64,000 nt of DNA from CBFFRJ01 sp051486985. GTDB taxonomy: Bacteria > Pseudomonadota > Gammaproteobacteria > Enterobacterales > Enterobacteriaceae. Shown here piece by piece: positions 1-8,695 of this stretch. The position numbers and the translations under genes were made by a program. Every line of letters begins with the position of its first letter. Position 1 is the first letter of the stretch. The notes under the pieces are model-generated. The model worked only from the letters and a program-made list of their open reading frames with translations. It made no database searches and had not been told where the DNA came from. The stretch covers positions 1-64,000 of the forward strand of contig NZ_JAHVDV010000012.1 of NCBI RefSeq assembly GCF_051486985.1. Reading direction: 5' to 3'.

Positions 1-17
1 ACAGAGCACAAAGAATT

Positions 18-137
18 TGCCTGGCGGCACTAGCGCGGTGGTCCCACCTGACCCCATGCCGAACTCAGAAGTGAAACGCCGTAGCGCCGATGGTAGTGTG
101 GGGTCTCCCCATGCGAGAGTAGGGAACTGCCAGGCAT
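18..137 (+). rRNA. rrf: 5S ribosomal RNA
   Basis: A 120-nt stretch opens with TGCCTGGCGGC and closes with the complementary CTGCCAGGCAT, the terminal stem of enterobacterial 5S rRNA. The internal CCGAACTCAGAAGTGAAAC segment is the universally conserved 5S loop region. Followed by mobBA, it corresponds to the 5S gene at the end of the rrnA operon in E. coli; the 23S and 16S genes would lie to the left of the window. Confidence 0.98.
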
Positions 138-150
138 CAAACAAGTGAAG

Positions 151-176
151 AGCCCATCCTGACGGATGGGCTTTTT
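151..176 (+). terminator. rRNA operon terminator
   Basis: A perfect stem AGCCCATCC / GGATGGGCT with a four-base loop is followed by a run of T. It sits 13 nt after the 5S gene and would end the rrn transcript. Confidence 0.9.
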
Positions 177-190
177 GCGTTTCTGCTGCA

Positions 191-211
191 AAAAAACCAC
201 CTGACGGTGGC
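191..211 (-). terminator. mobAB terminator
   Basis: On the minus strand the stem CCACC-GTCA-GGTGG is followed by seven T. It lies just after the mobB stop codon and faces the rRNA terminator. Confidence 0.8.
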
Positions 212-221
212 TATCCTACGC

Positions 222-755
222 TTATTCACCCCTTTTTGATGATTCCCGCCACTGGAGTACAAATTCCACGATCTGTGGAATATCATTAATATCCAAATTC
301 GGTACATCCAGAGTAAGCGGAATATCACTGGCAACGGCAATAACATGTGTATCAACGCTGAGTTCGCTGATGTCATGCCCGCATCCCTGACGAAATAACA
401 GGATTTTGGGAACGGCTTCATCTTTGAACCCTTCCACCAGCACCAAATCCAGCGTGGATGGATCCATCCGGCTGACTAACCAGGCAAGATCCACATCAGG
501 TTCTTCAGGGGTTTCCGTGATCAATGCCCAACGACGAGCACTGGCCACAATGGTCTGCGCGGCACCTGCTTTACGTAACCTGTAACTGTCCTTTCCTGGT
601 TCATCCACATCCATATCATGATGAGTATGCTTAATCAGCCCAGGCCGTAACCCCTTTTCACACAGCGCCGTGATGAGTGCTTCTAAGAGGGTCGTCTTAC
701 CTGTACCACTCCATGCGGCAATAGCCAGCAGTGGAATTACACTTTGTCTTCCCAA
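222..755 (-). CDS. mobB: Molybdopterin-guanine dinucleotide biosynthesis adaptor MobB
   Basis: A 177-residue GTP-binding protein of the MobB family. The P-loop SGTGKTT lies near residues 16-22, followed by the family signature KHTHHDMDVD. MobB is not essential for cofactor synthesis but is thought to assist MobA, which attaches GMP to molybdopterin. The start chosen is TTG at 755, preceded by GGAGG about 10 nt upstream; no ATG or GTG suits the N-terminus, which is a few residues longer than in E. coli. It overlaps the end of mobA by 19 bp, so the two are translated from one message. The cofactor product serves molybdoenzymes such as the formate dehydrogenase encoded further right. Confidence 0.93.
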   Translation of the reverse strand: MGRQSVIPLLAIAAWSGTGKTTLLEALITALCEKGLRPGLIKHTHHDMDVDEPGKDSYRLRKAGAAQTIVASARRWALITETPEEPDVDLAWLVSRMDPSTLDLVLVEGFKDEAVPKILLFRQGCGHDISELSVDTHVIAVASDIPLTLDVPNLDINDIPQIVEFVLQWRESSKRGE

Positions 756-1321
756 CGTGCTAAATCCTCCGGCGTATTTACGTTAATAAACGCCTGCGGC
801 CTGTCGCTGAAATCGACGGAACGTCCACCTGCGCTCTTTAAAAAAACCATGACTCTGCGCTCACCCCTATCAATATAGTGTTGAAGCTCTGGCACAATAT
901 CCCGATGCATTAATGCAATGGTTGGATGATCGCGTTCACCATCATGCACCCATATGGCCCGAGAGGCTGCTGTCGCAGGATATAAACGTATAGCCAGATC
1001 AGCAGGGATAAAAGGGGTATCGCAGGGCGAAAATAAAAACCAGTCACTGTCCCACTGCGACATCACTGAAAGCATTCCAGCCAAAGGACCCGGATAGTCG
1101 GCAATACAATCCTGAATTACGGGCAATCCACTCGCCCGGTACACTTCCAGGTTGCGGTTTGCACTGACAACAAGGTTATCCACTTGCGGCCTCAATAGGT
1201 GCGCCACGTGCTGCCATAAAGGTTTACCTTTTAATTCAAGCAGGCCCTTATCTTGCCCACCCATACGTGAGGCTTTGCCTCCCGCCAGAATGACACCCGT
1301 TACCCTACCCATGCCAATCAC
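737..1321 (-). CDS. mobA: Molybdenum cofactor guanylyltransferase MobA
   Basis: A 194-residue nucleotidyltransferase that joins GMP from GTP to Mo-molybdopterin, giving the bis-MGD cofactor used by DMSO-reductase-family enzymes. The N-terminal LAGGKASRMGGQDKGLLEL is the GTP-binding signature of the family, and the FSPCDTPFIP segment carries the metal-binding Asp. Length matches E. coli MobA (194). It is the first gene of a two-gene minus-strand unit with mobB and is divergent from yihD, with 68 bp between them. Confidence 0.96.
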   Translation of the reverse strand: MIGMGRVTGVILAGGKASRMGGQDKGLLELKGKPLWQHVAHLLRPQVDNLVVSANRNLEVYRASGLPVIQDCIADYPGPLAGMLSVMSQWDSDWFLFSPCDTPFIPADLAIRLYPATAASRAIWVHDGERDHPTIALMHRDIVPELQHYIDRGERRVMVFLKSAGGRSVDFSDRPQAFINVNTPEDLARWEDKV

Positions 1322-1389
1322 CTTACCGCCTCTTTTATTGTGGGTTTGACCCTGCTAACGTATCTGCACCCAGAGTAAGGAGCACGACC

Positions 1390-1659
1390 ATGAAATGTAA
1401 ACGTCTGAACGAAGTTATCGAACTCCTTCAGCCCGCATGGCAGAAAGAGCCGGAATTAAATCTGATCCAATTTTTGCAGAAACTGGCAAAGGAGTCAGGT
1501 TACGAAGGCGAACTGAGTGATTTAAGTGATGACATTCTGATCTACCATCTGAAGATGCGTGATTCTGAAAAAGATGCCGTCATCCCAGGACTTAAAAAAG
1601 ACTATGAAGAGGACTTCAAAACCGCCTTACTGCGCGCGCGTGGCGTAATTAAAGAGTAA
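1390..1659 (+). CDS. yihD: YihD family protein (DUF1040)
   Basis: An 89-residue acidic cytoplasmic protein recognised as YihD, a conserved enterobacterial protein of unknown function. The sequence starts MKCKRLNEVIELLQPAW, is rich in charged residues and shows no signal peptide or membrane segment. A good ribosome site (AAGGAG) precedes the ATG. It lies upstream of srkA and dsbA, as in E. coli, where these genes belong to the Cpx envelope stress neighbourhood; a functional link is only an inference from position. Confidence 0.93.
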   Translation: MKCKRLNEVIELLQPAWQKEPELNLIQFLQKLAKESGYEGELSDLSDDILIYHLKMRDSEKDAVIPGLKKDYEEDFKTALLRARGVIKE

Positions 1660-1735
1660 AAGCTTGTAAGAGGCGCCACCGAAAGCGCAGTGAAATGATA
1701 TCCTGAATCATTCGTTTTTATTTGCGGATAATGGG

Positions 1736-2722
1736 ATGAACCATAACGCTTTTACTTTCCAGACTCTTCATCCAGACACCATTATGGATGCGCTGTTTGA
1801 GCTGGGATTACGGGTCGATTCGGGCCTGACGCCGCTCAACAGCTATGAAAATCGGGTCTATCAGTTCCAGGATGAAGATCGTCACCGCTATGTGGTGAAG
1901 TTTTATCGCCCTGAGCGTTGGTCCGCCGATCAAATTCGGGAAGAGCATCAGTTTGCCGGGGAACTTCTGAATGACGAGGTTCCCGTCGCCGCCCCCCTTT
2001 CATTTCATCAGCACACGTTATTAACCCACCAGGGTTTTTACTACGCCGTTTTCCCCAGTATGGGGGGGAGGCAGTTTGAACCCGATAACCTTGATCAGAT
2101 GGAGTGGGTGGGTCGTTACCTTGGACGCATGCATCAGACAGGGCGTAAATCCTGCTTTACCCATCGTCCTGACATTGGCGTGAAAGAATATCTCATTGAA
2201 CCCAGGCAGGTATTTGAGACTACAACACTTATACCATCGGCATTAAAACCCGCTTTTCTGAGCGCGGCTGATAAGCTTATTGATGCAGTAATGGCGCAAT
2301 GGCACTCCCGCTTTACCAGCCTCCGGCTGCACGGTGATTGTCATGCCGGGAATATACTCTGGCGAGATGGCCCTTTATTTGTGGATCTTGATGATGCCCG
2401 CAATGGCCCGGCCGTACAGGATCTCTGGATGCTTTTACATGGTGATAAAGCCGAACAGCGTATCCAGCTTGAGACAGTTATCGAAGCGTATGAAGAATTT
2501 TGTGAGTTCGATACGGCGGAATTAAGCCTTATTGAACCCTTACGGGCCATGCGCCAGGTGTATTACCTGGCATGGATAATCCGCCGTTGGGAAGATCCTG
2601 CTTTCCCAAAAAACTTCCCGTGGTTGACCGGAGAAGATTACTGGCGTGAACAAACTTCTACTTTTCTCTGGCAAGTGAAGGCGCTTCAAGAGCCGCCTTT
2701 GCAATTAACGCCATTTTATTAA
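1736..2722 (+). CDS. srkA: Stress response kinase A
   Basis: A 328-residue Ser/Thr kinase of the choline/aminoglycoside kinase fold, formerly YihE/RdoA. The catalytic loop LHGDCHAGN places the catalytic Asp at residue 201, and FVDLDDARNGP supplies the metal-binding Asp. In E. coli it counters programmed death after stress and is transcribed with dsbA under Cpx control. Here it precedes dsbA by 27 bp on the same strand, so co-transcription is likely. Length equals that of the E. coli protein. Confidence 0.96.
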   Translation: MNHNAFTFQTLHPDTIMDALFELGLRVDSGLTPLNSYENRVYQFQDEDRHRYVVKFYRPERWSADQIREEHQFAGELLNDEVPVAAPLSFHQHTLLTHQGFYYAVFPSMGGRQFEPDNLDQMEWVGRYLGRMHQTGRKSCFTHRPDIGVKEYLIEPRQVFETTTLIPSALKPAFLSAADKLIDAVMAQWHSRFTSLRLHGDCHAGNILWRDGPLFVDLDDARNGPAVQDLWMLLHGDKAEQRIQLETVIEAYEEFCEFDTAELSLIEPLRAMRQVYYLAWIIRRWEDPAFPKNFPWLTGEDYWREQTSTFLWQVKALQEPPLQLTPFY

Positions 2723-2749
2723 TGTGACACATCCTGGAGAGTATTAACC

Positions 2750-3373
2750 ATGAAGAAAATTTGGCTGGCGCTGGCGGGAATGATTCTGGCATTTAGCGCA
2801 TCTGCTGCTCAGTTCAGTGACGGCAAACAGTACATCACACTTGATAAGCCAGTAGCGGGAGAACCACAGGTACTTGAGTTTTTCTCATTTTATTGCCCAC
2901 ACTGCTACGATTTTGAACATGTCTGGCATATCGCGGATGCGGTAAAACAGAAGCTGCCGGAAGGCACTAAAATGACCAAATACCATGTGGAGTTCCTCGG
3001 CCCGCTGGGTAAAGAGATGACGCAGGCATGGGGCGTAGCAATGGCACTGGGAGTGGAAGATAAAATTACCGCGCCTATGTTCGAAGCGGTACAGAAAACA
3101 CAAACCGTTCAGAGCGTTGCCGATATTCGCGATGTCTTTATTAAGGCGGGCGTAAAAGGTGAAGAGTACGACGCTGCCTGGAATAGTTTTGTGGTGAAAT
3201 CCCTGGTTGCTCAGCAGGAAAAAGCAGCAGCCGACCTGCAGTTACGCGGCGTCCCTGCCATGTATGTCAACGGTAAATACCAGGTGAATATGCAGGGCAT
3301 GGATACCAGTAGTATGGATATCTTTGTTCAGCAATATGCCGATACGGTAAAATTCCTGGTCGAGAAGAAATAA
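2750..3373 (+). CDS. dsbA: Periplasmic thiol:disulfide interchange protein DsbA
   Basis: A 207-residue thioredoxin-fold oxidase that introduces disulfide bonds into exported proteins and is re-oxidised by DsbB. The N-terminus MKKIWLALAGMILAFSASA is a typical Sec signal peptide cleaved before AQFSDG. The active site FYCPHCY has its cysteines at residues 49 and 52 of the precursor (30 and 33 of the mature form). The cis-proline loop RGVPAMYVNG lies near residue 169. The ribosome site CTGGAGAG precedes the ATG. E. coli has yihF next; here a terminator and yihG follow directly. Confidence 0.98.
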   Translation: MKKIWLALAGMILAFSASAAQFSDGKQYITLDKPVAGEPQVLEFFSFYCPHCYDFEHVWHIADAVKQKLPEGTKMTKYHVEFLGPLGKEMTQAWGVAMALGVEDKITAPMFEAVQKTQTVQSVADIRDVFIKAGVKGEEYDAAWNSFVVKSLVAQQEKAAADLQLRGVPAMYVNGKYQVNMQGMDTSSMDIFVQQYADTVKFLVEKK

Positions 3374-3377
3374 AAAA

Positions 3378-3403
3378 ACGCCGGTCATTGACCGGCTTTT
3401 TTA
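3378..3403. terminator. Bidirectional terminator between dsbA and yihG
   Basis: The stem GCCGGTCA-T-TGACCGGC is flanked by A7 on the left and T6 on the right, so it can end transcripts arriving from either side. It overlaps the last codons of yihG. Confidence 0.85.
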
Positions 3404-4293
3404 TATTCATTTTTTAGCGCGCTGAGTTGCTTGTCTTTTTCATCCCAAAGATTATTCAGCCATTGCTGAAAACCACGCTTGAAATGCTTATCTCCAACGT
3501 AATCGCCATGCAGTTCTTCTTGAACAGGCAATACGTTCACGCGAATGACAATGCGGGTGAGTTTCCCGCTAAGCATGTCATAAAACGGCTTTGCGTCATT
3601 TTCCGGATAGCACAAGGTGACGTTAAGTAATTTATCGAATTGCGAACCCAACACGCTCAGCGTCATTGCGATACCTGCGGCTTTTGGCGGTAACAGATTC
3701 GTAAATGACGAGCGGGTGTTAAGGCGTTTTTCTTCCGTAAAGCGTGAGCCTTCAACAAAGTTTACGATAGTTGTCGGGTGCGTACGAAATTTCTCGCATG
3801 AGCGGCGGGTTGTCTCGACATCTTTACCGCGACGCTCCGGGTGGCGGATAAGATAGTTGCGCGAGTACCGACGCATAAAAGGCATATCCAACGCCCAGCA
3901 TGCGAGTCCGATAAAAGGCACCCAGGCGAGCTGTTGTTTAAGGAAATACTTATTCATGGGGATATGCTTACGAAAAAGCACACAGAGCACCACGATATCC
4001 GCCCAGCTGTGGTGGTTACAAATAAGCAGATACCAGTTTTTCTTATTAAGCCCATCCAGGCCTTCAATATCCCATTGTAAATGTGGATTCAGGCGCAACA
4101 ACCGGGCCAGCCCCTGACACCAACAATACATCATGAAATTACAAAAAACGGAAATGGCGCGCCATAAGGGGGGTACAGGTAAAAGCAGCTTTATCATACC
4201 GGCCATAATGATGGGCACAGCACAGAGAATGGTCACCACGATGGTAAGCACACTGCTTATCATTAAGGTAAAAACAGCGAGTAATCTCGACAT
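3385..4293 (-). CDS. yihG: Probable acyltransferase YihG
   Basis: About 302 residues, of the PlsC-type 1-acyl-glycerol-3-phosphate acyltransferase superfamily; the E. coli homologue has been proposed to act on lysophosphatidic acid. The first ~55 residues contain hydrophobic membrane segments. The acyltransferase motif I appears as CNHHSWAD (catalytic His and Asp) and motif III as FVEGSRFTEEKR. The start at 4293 begins MSRLLAVFTL; no clear ribosome site is visible. A TTG fifteen bases upstream (4308) would give the extra residues seen in the E. coli N-terminus, so the exact start is uncertain. Longer in-frame starts reach 4476 but read through sequence without protein character. Confidence 0.9.
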   Translation of the reverse strand: MSRLLAVFTLMISSVLTIVVTILCAVPIIMAGMIKLLLPVPPLWRAISVFCNFMMYCWCQGLARLLRLNPHLQWDIEGLDGLNKKNWYLLICNHHSWADIVVLCVLFRKHIPMNKYFLKQQLAWVPFIGLACWALDMPFMRRYSRNYLIRHPERRGKDVETTRRSCEKFRTHPTTIVNFVEGSRFTEEKRLNTRSSFTNLLPPKAAGIAMTLSVLGSQFDKLLNVTLCYPENDAKPFYDMLSGKLTRIVIRVNVLPVQEELHGDYVGDKHFKRGFQQWLNNLWDEKDKQLSALKNEYKKAGQ

Positions 4294-4715
4294 AATTAAT
4301 TTATTCAAAACGTTAATAGCAAAATGGTGTTTTAACGAGGCGCAAGGCGGCGATTCTACCAGAATATGCCCGGCGTTTTTGTAGAAAGGAGGTCTGATTT
4401 CCGCAACGTCCGAACGAGGACGTAAGTAAGGCTTTTTTCTTATATCCACAAAGAGCAAATAATCGCCAAAACGCAATAATGATCGCTAATATTTTTTTAA
4501 GCTATTGAAAATAAAGTATAGATACAATTCTGCGATCGTCAGTAATGCACAATAATCCAGACCGGAAGAAACAATTCACAAACTTATCCACAGATAATTC
4601 GCGCATGCGATCTCCAGGATCGTCAATTCTTTGCGAGCAATGAGGGCGAAAAACTGATGTTTTTGCTCGTATGTGGCATCCTTTAACCATAAATTGATAA
4701 ACAGGCATGGTCATC
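4294..4715. promoter_or_regulatory. polA upstream region with a DnaA box
   Basis: A non-coding stretch of 422 bp between divergent yihG and polA. It contains a perfect 9-bp DnaA box TTATCCACA at 4584-4592 and a weaker look-alike (ATATCCACA) near 4441, plus several GATC sites. AT-rich sequence around 4470-4520 could hold the polA promoter, but no single -35/-10 pair stands out. The box is seen directly; that it controls polA is inferred. Confidence 0.55.
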
Positions 4716-7499
4716 ATGGTTCAGATCCCAGAAAACCCCCTTATCCTCGTAGACGGTTCTTCCTACCTTTATCGCGCCTACCACGCGTTTCCTCCGCTGA
4801 CTAACTCAGCGGGAGATCCTACCGGTGCGATGTACGGCGTGTTGAATATGTTACGCAGCTTGATTTTGCAGTATCAGCCTACGCATGCGGCGGTGGTATT
4901 TGATGCGAAGGGTAAAACCTTCCGCGATGAACTCTTTGAACACTATAAATCTCACCGTCCTCCAATGCCGGACGATCTGCGCGCGCAGATTGAGCCTCTT
5001 CACGAAATGGTCCGGGCGATGGGGTTGCCGCTGATGGCGGTATCCGGGGTGGAAGCGGATGATGTCATTGGTACACTTGCCCGTGAAGCGGAAAAGATGG
5101 GGCGTCCGGTGTTGATAAGCACGGGTGATAAAGACATGGCGCAACTGGTAACACCAGGGATCACCCTCATTAATACGATGACCAATACCATTCTTGGGCC
5201 GGAAGAGGTGGTGACGAAATACGGTGTTCCACCTGAACTGATTATCGACTTCCTGGCGCTGATGGGTGACTCGTCGGACAACATTCCTGGCGTACCGGGC
5301 GTGGGGGAGAAAACTGCACAAGGTCTGCTTCAGGGGCTGGGTGGGCTGGATACGCTTTATGCAAATCCGGATAAAATTGCCGGACTCTCTTTCCGCGGAG
5401 CCAAAACTATGGCCGCGAAACTTGAGCAGAATAAAGAGGTCGCCTACCTCTCCTACAAACTGGCGACCATCAAGACGGATGTGGAACTCGAACTGACCTG
5501 CGAGCAGCTTGAGGTCCAGCAACCTTCAACTGAAGCGCTGGTGGATCTGTTTAAAAAGTATGAATTCAAGCGCTGGATTGTTGATGTCGAAGGCGGGAAG
5601 TGGCTGCAGGCAAAAGGGGCTAAACCCACTGCTACTCCTAAGGAACCTGTCGTTGTTGAAGAGGATGCAACGCCTGCCGTGCAGCTTTCAGCAGAGAATT
5701 ATGTCACCATTCTTGATGAGTCTGTGCTGCAGGAGTGGATCACGAAGCTAAAAAAAGCGCCTCTCTTTGCCTTTGATACAGAAACAGACAGCCTGGACAA
5801 TGTCAGTGCCAACCTGGTAGGACTCTCATTTGCAATCGAACCTGGCGTGGCGGCCTATGTGCCTGTCGCGCATGACTACCTCGATGCGCCTGAACAGATT
5901 TCGTGCGAAAGGGCACTGGCGTTGCTCAAGCCGCTGCTGGAGGACGAAAACGCGTTGAAAGTCGGGCAAAATCTGAAGTTCGACCGCGGCATCCTGCAAA
6001 ACTACGATATTGAGCTTAGGGGGATCGCCTTTGACACTATGCTTGAGTCCTACATTCTCGACAGCGTAGCCGGGCGCCATGATATGGACAGCCTTTCTGA
6101 CCGCTGGCTGAAGCATAAAACCGTCACCTTTGAAGAGATCGCAGGTAAAGGCAAGAACCAACTCACTTTCAATCAGATAGCGCTTGAACAGGCAGGGCAT
6201 TATGCCGCGGAAGATGCGGACGTTACCCTTCAGCTGCATCTGAAAATGTGGCCGGAGCTGCAAAAACACGCAGGCCCCCTGAATGTCTTTCAGAATATTG
6301 AGATGCCGCTGGTGCCCGTCCTTTCGCGTATCGAGCGTAATGGCGTCAATATTGATCCCGCTGTTCTGCGTAAACACTCATCTGAGATTGCATTGCGCCT
6401 GACAGAACTGGAAAAGAAAGCGCACGAGATTGCCGGCGAGCCGTTTAATCTGGCCTCAACCAAACAGCTGCAAACCATCCTCTTTGAAAAGCAAGGCATA
6501 AAACCCCTGAAAAAAACGCCGGGCGGCGCGCCGTCTACGTCAGAAGAGGTGCTGGAGGAGCTGGCGCTGGATTATCCGCTGCCAAAAGTCATCCTCGAAC
6601 ACCGTGGTTTATCGAAGCTGAAATCAACCTATACCGACAAGCTGCCGCTGATGATCAGCGAGAAAACAGGCCGTGTGCACACCTCTTACCATCAGGCGGT
6701 GACGGCGACAGGGCGTTTGTCCTCAACCGATCCAAACCTGCAAAACATTCCGGTGCGTAACGAAGAAGGCCGTCGTATCCGTCAGGCGTTTATTGCGCCG
6801 AAGGATTATGTGATTGTCTCTGCCGACTATTCACAAATCGAGCTGCGTATCATGGCGCACCTGTCTCGTGACAAAGGCCTGCTGTCTGCATTTGCTGAAG
6901 GCAAAGACATTCACCGCGCCACCGCGGCCGAAGTCTTTGGTATGCCACTGGAAAGCGTGACGAATGACCAGCGTCGCAGCGCGAAAGCCATTAACTTTGG
7001 TCTGATCTACGGCATGAGCGCGTTTGGATTGTCGCGCCAGCTCAACATTCCGCGTAAAGAATCGCAGAAGTATATGGACCTCTATTTCGAACGTTATCCG
7101 GGCGTTCTGGACTATATGGAGCGTACCCGCGCACAAGCGAAAGAGCAGGGCTATGTTGAAACGCTTGAAGGACGCCGCCTCTACCTGCCAGATATTAAGT
7201 CCAGTAATGGTGCTCGTCGTGCCGGTGCTGAGCGTGCGGCAATTAACGCTCCGATGCAGGGTACTGCCGCTGACATCATCAAGCGCGCCATGATCGCGGT
7301 AGACGCCTGGCTGTTAAGCGAAAAACCCCGCGTGAAAATGATCATGCAGGTCCACGATGAACTGGTATTTGAAGTCCATAAGGATGATGTGGATGCGGTG
7401 TCGAAAAAGATCCATGAACTTATGGAAAGCAGCACCACCCTGGATGTGCCGTTGCTGGTGGAGGTAGGTAGTGGGCAAAACTGGGATCAAGCGCACTAA
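4716..7499 (+). CDS. polA: DNA polymerase I
   Basis: A 927-residue repair and Okazaki-fragment maturation polymerase. Domain order is 5'-3' exonuclease (about residues 1-290), 3'-5' proofreading exonuclease (from about 324) and family A polymerase (from about 520). Proofreading residues are visible in FDTETDSLDN (Asp354, Glu356). Polymerase motif A is SADYSQIELR (Asp704), motif B is RRSAKAINFGLIYG and motif C is QVHDELVFEV. The start at 4716 gives MVQIPENPLILVDGSSY, matching E. coli; an ATG nine bases upstream is in frame but would add three residues. The Spot 42 gene follows downstream, as in E. coli. Confidence 0.98.
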   Translation: MVQIPENPLILVDGSSYLYRAYHAFPPLTNSAGDPTGAMYGVLNMLRSLILQYQPTHAAVVFDAKGKTFRDELFEHYKSHRPPMPDDLRAQIEPLHEMVRAMGLPLMAVSGVEADDVIGTLAREAEKMGRPVLISTGDKDMAQLVTPGITLINTMTNTILGPEEVVTKYGVPPELIIDFLALMGDSSDNIPGVPGVGEKTAQGLLQGLGGLDTLYANPDKIAGLSFRGAKTMAAKLEQNKEVAYLSYKLATIKTDVELELTCEQLEVQQPSTEALVDLFKKYEFKRWIVDVEGGKWLQAKGAKPTATPKEPVVVEEDATPAVQLSAENYVTILDESVLQEWITKLKKAPLFAFDTETDSLDNVSANLVGLSFAIEPGVAAYVPVAHDYLDAPEQISCERALALLKPLLEDENALKVGQNLKFDRGILQNYDIELRGIAFDTMLESYILDSVAGRHDMDSLSDRWLKHKTVTFEEIAGKGKNQLTFNQIALEQAGHYAAEDADVTLQLHLKMWPELQKHAGPLNVFQNIEMPLVPVLSRIERNGVNIDPAVLRKHSSEIALRLTELEKKAHEIAGEPFNLASTKQLQTILFEKQGIKPLKKTPGGAPSTSEEVLEELALDYPLPKVILEHRGLSKLKSTYTDKLPLMISEKTGRVHTSYHQAVTATGRLSSTDPNLQNIPVRNEEGRRIRQAFIAPKDYVIVSADYSQIELRIMAHLSRDKGLLSAFAEGKDIHRATAAEVFGMPLESVTNDQRRSAKAINFGLIYGMSAFGLSRQLNIPRKESQKYMDLYFERYPGVLDYMERTRAQAKEQGYVETLEGRRLYLPDIKSSNGARRAGAERAAINAPMQGTAADIIKRAMIAVDAWLLSEKPRVKMIMQVHDELVFEVHKDDVDAVSKKIHELMESSTTLDVPLLVEVGSGQNWDQAH

Positions 7500-7554
7500 G
7501 TATTCGTCTGCAAAGGCCATTTTTATGTAAGTAAGCAACATAACCTATAGGTTT

Positions 7555-7646
7555 TGTGACGATCATTAGAAATCCCTATGTAAAGATTGAAAAAAAACTA
7601 CAAAAAATGCTTTGTGCGGAATCGAAAAGGGAGTAGAGTTAAACGC
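7555..7646 (+). promoter_or_regulatory. Spot 42 promoter region
   Basis: A -10 element TAGAGT (7634-7639) lies 7 bp before the Spot 42 start, with TTTGTG at 7611-7616 as a weak -35. A TGTGA half-site at 7555-7559 might be part of a CRP site about 85 bp upstream; the other half is poor. In E. coli cAMP-CRP represses spf. The CRP assignment is tentative. Confidence 0.5.
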
Positions 7647-7753
7647 GTAGGGTACAGAGGTAAGATGTTCTATCTTTCAGACCTTTTACTTCACGTAATC
7701 GGATTTGGCTGAATATTTAGCCGCCCCAGTCAGAAATGACTGGGGCGTTTTTT
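7647..7753 (+). ncRNA. spf: Spot 42 regulatory RNA
   Basis: About 107 nt, nearly identical to E. coli Spot 42: the 5' end GTAGGGTACAGAGGTAAGAT, an unpaired middle, and a terminal hairpin GCCCCAGTCA-GAAA-TGACTGGGGC followed by T6. Spot 42 is an Hfq-dependent RNA that base-pairs with messages such as galK and others of secondary carbon metabolism and mediates part of catabolite repression. It lies between polA and yihA as in E. coli. Confidence 0.95.
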
Positions 7754-7800
7754 ATTGGGCGAAAGAAAGAAAAAACGCGGGCAGATGCCGCGTCTGGGGG

Positions 7801-8433
7801 TTATGCTTCGCTGCTGTTTTCGGTAACTGGTGGGATCGTGTTAAACCAGTTGTCGAGTTTTTCACGCAGTTTATCCACACCTATCTTTTTCAGTGAGGAA
7901 AATGCTTCAACCTGCACATCTCCATTAAAAGCAATAACCGCTTCACGTACCATTTTCACCTGCGCCTTACGTGCGCCGCTGGCCAGTTTATCGGCCTTGG
8001 TCAATAACACCAGAATCTGCACGTTACTCTCTACAGCCCACTGGATCATCTGCTGATCGAGGTCTTTAAGCGGGTGGCGAATGTCCATCAGCACCACCAG
8101 ACCCTGCAGACACTGACGCTTTTCCAGATACTCGCCGAGCGCGCGCTGCCACTTAATTTTCATCTCTTCCGGCACTTCAGCATAGCCATAGCCGGGAAGG
8201 TCAACGAGACGCTTGCCATCTGCAACCTGAAACAGGTTAATGAGCTGGGTTCGTCCCGGCGTCTTCGAAGTACGCGCCAGGCTCTTCTGATTGGTCAGCG
8301 TATTAAGCGCGCTGGATTTACCTGCGTTGGAGCGGCCGGCAAATGCCACCTCAATGCCTGTGTCAGAGGGTAAGTGGCGAATATCAGGCGCACTGGTCAC
8401 GAAGTGCGTCTGTTGATAGTTCCAGGTAGTCAA
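7801..8433 (-). CDS. yihA: Ribosome biogenesis GTP-binding protein YihA/EngB
   Basis: A 210-residue TrmE-Era-EngA-EngB superfamily GTPase, essential in many bacteria and involved in large ribosomal subunit assembly. The G1 motif GRSNAGKSS, the G3 motif DLPGYGYAEVP and the G4 motif TKADK are all present and in the expected order. The C-terminus is rich in acidic residues as in E. coli. It faces polA/spf and is divergent from csrC. Confidence 0.97.
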   Translation of the reverse strand: MTTWNYQQTHFVTSAPDIRHLPSDTGIEVAFAGRSNAGKSSALNTLTNQKSLARTSKTPGRTQLINLFQVADGKRLVDLPGYGYAEVPEEMKIKWQRALGEYLEKRQCLQGLVVLMDIRHPLKDLDQQMIQWAVESNVQILVLLTKADKLASGARKAQVKMVREAVIAFNGDVQVEAFSSLKKIGVDKLREKLDNWFNTIPPVTENSSEA

Positions 8434-8528
8434 AATGGTCGTCTCCGTAATCTTTAGCTTGGGTGGATTATACCTGAACCCACGTAAAAGACTGTTTTTC
8501 TCGAAAGGGGGTCATTAACCATCCTTCC

Positions 8529-8546
8529 TGTAAGAGATTGGCTACA
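8529..8546. promoter_or_regulatory. Candidate UvrY (SirA/GacA) box upstream of csrC
   Basis: The imperfect inverted repeat TGTAAGAGATTGGCTACA resembles the known UvrY/SirA recognition sequence, an 18-bp palindrome beginning TGTAAGAGAT. Its centre lies about 158 bp before the predicted csrC start, similar to the distant activator site known for E. coli csrC. Confidence 0.65.
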
Positions 8547-8695
8547 GATGACCGACGACTTTTCGGAGAAGTTGCAGGGTTGAAAAAAGGTAAATCAAAG
8601 TAAATCAATGATTTGATTTTATGGAATTATCTGAATTTATCTTTTTTGGCCCTATTGTTGCTTGTGCGTTTGGATTTTGCAGGTAAAGTAGTTGT

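Noticed and set aside
3385..4476. A longer yihG starting at 4476
   Set aside because: The additional 61 residues are charged, lack similarity to YihG, and precede the natural hydrophobic N-terminus.
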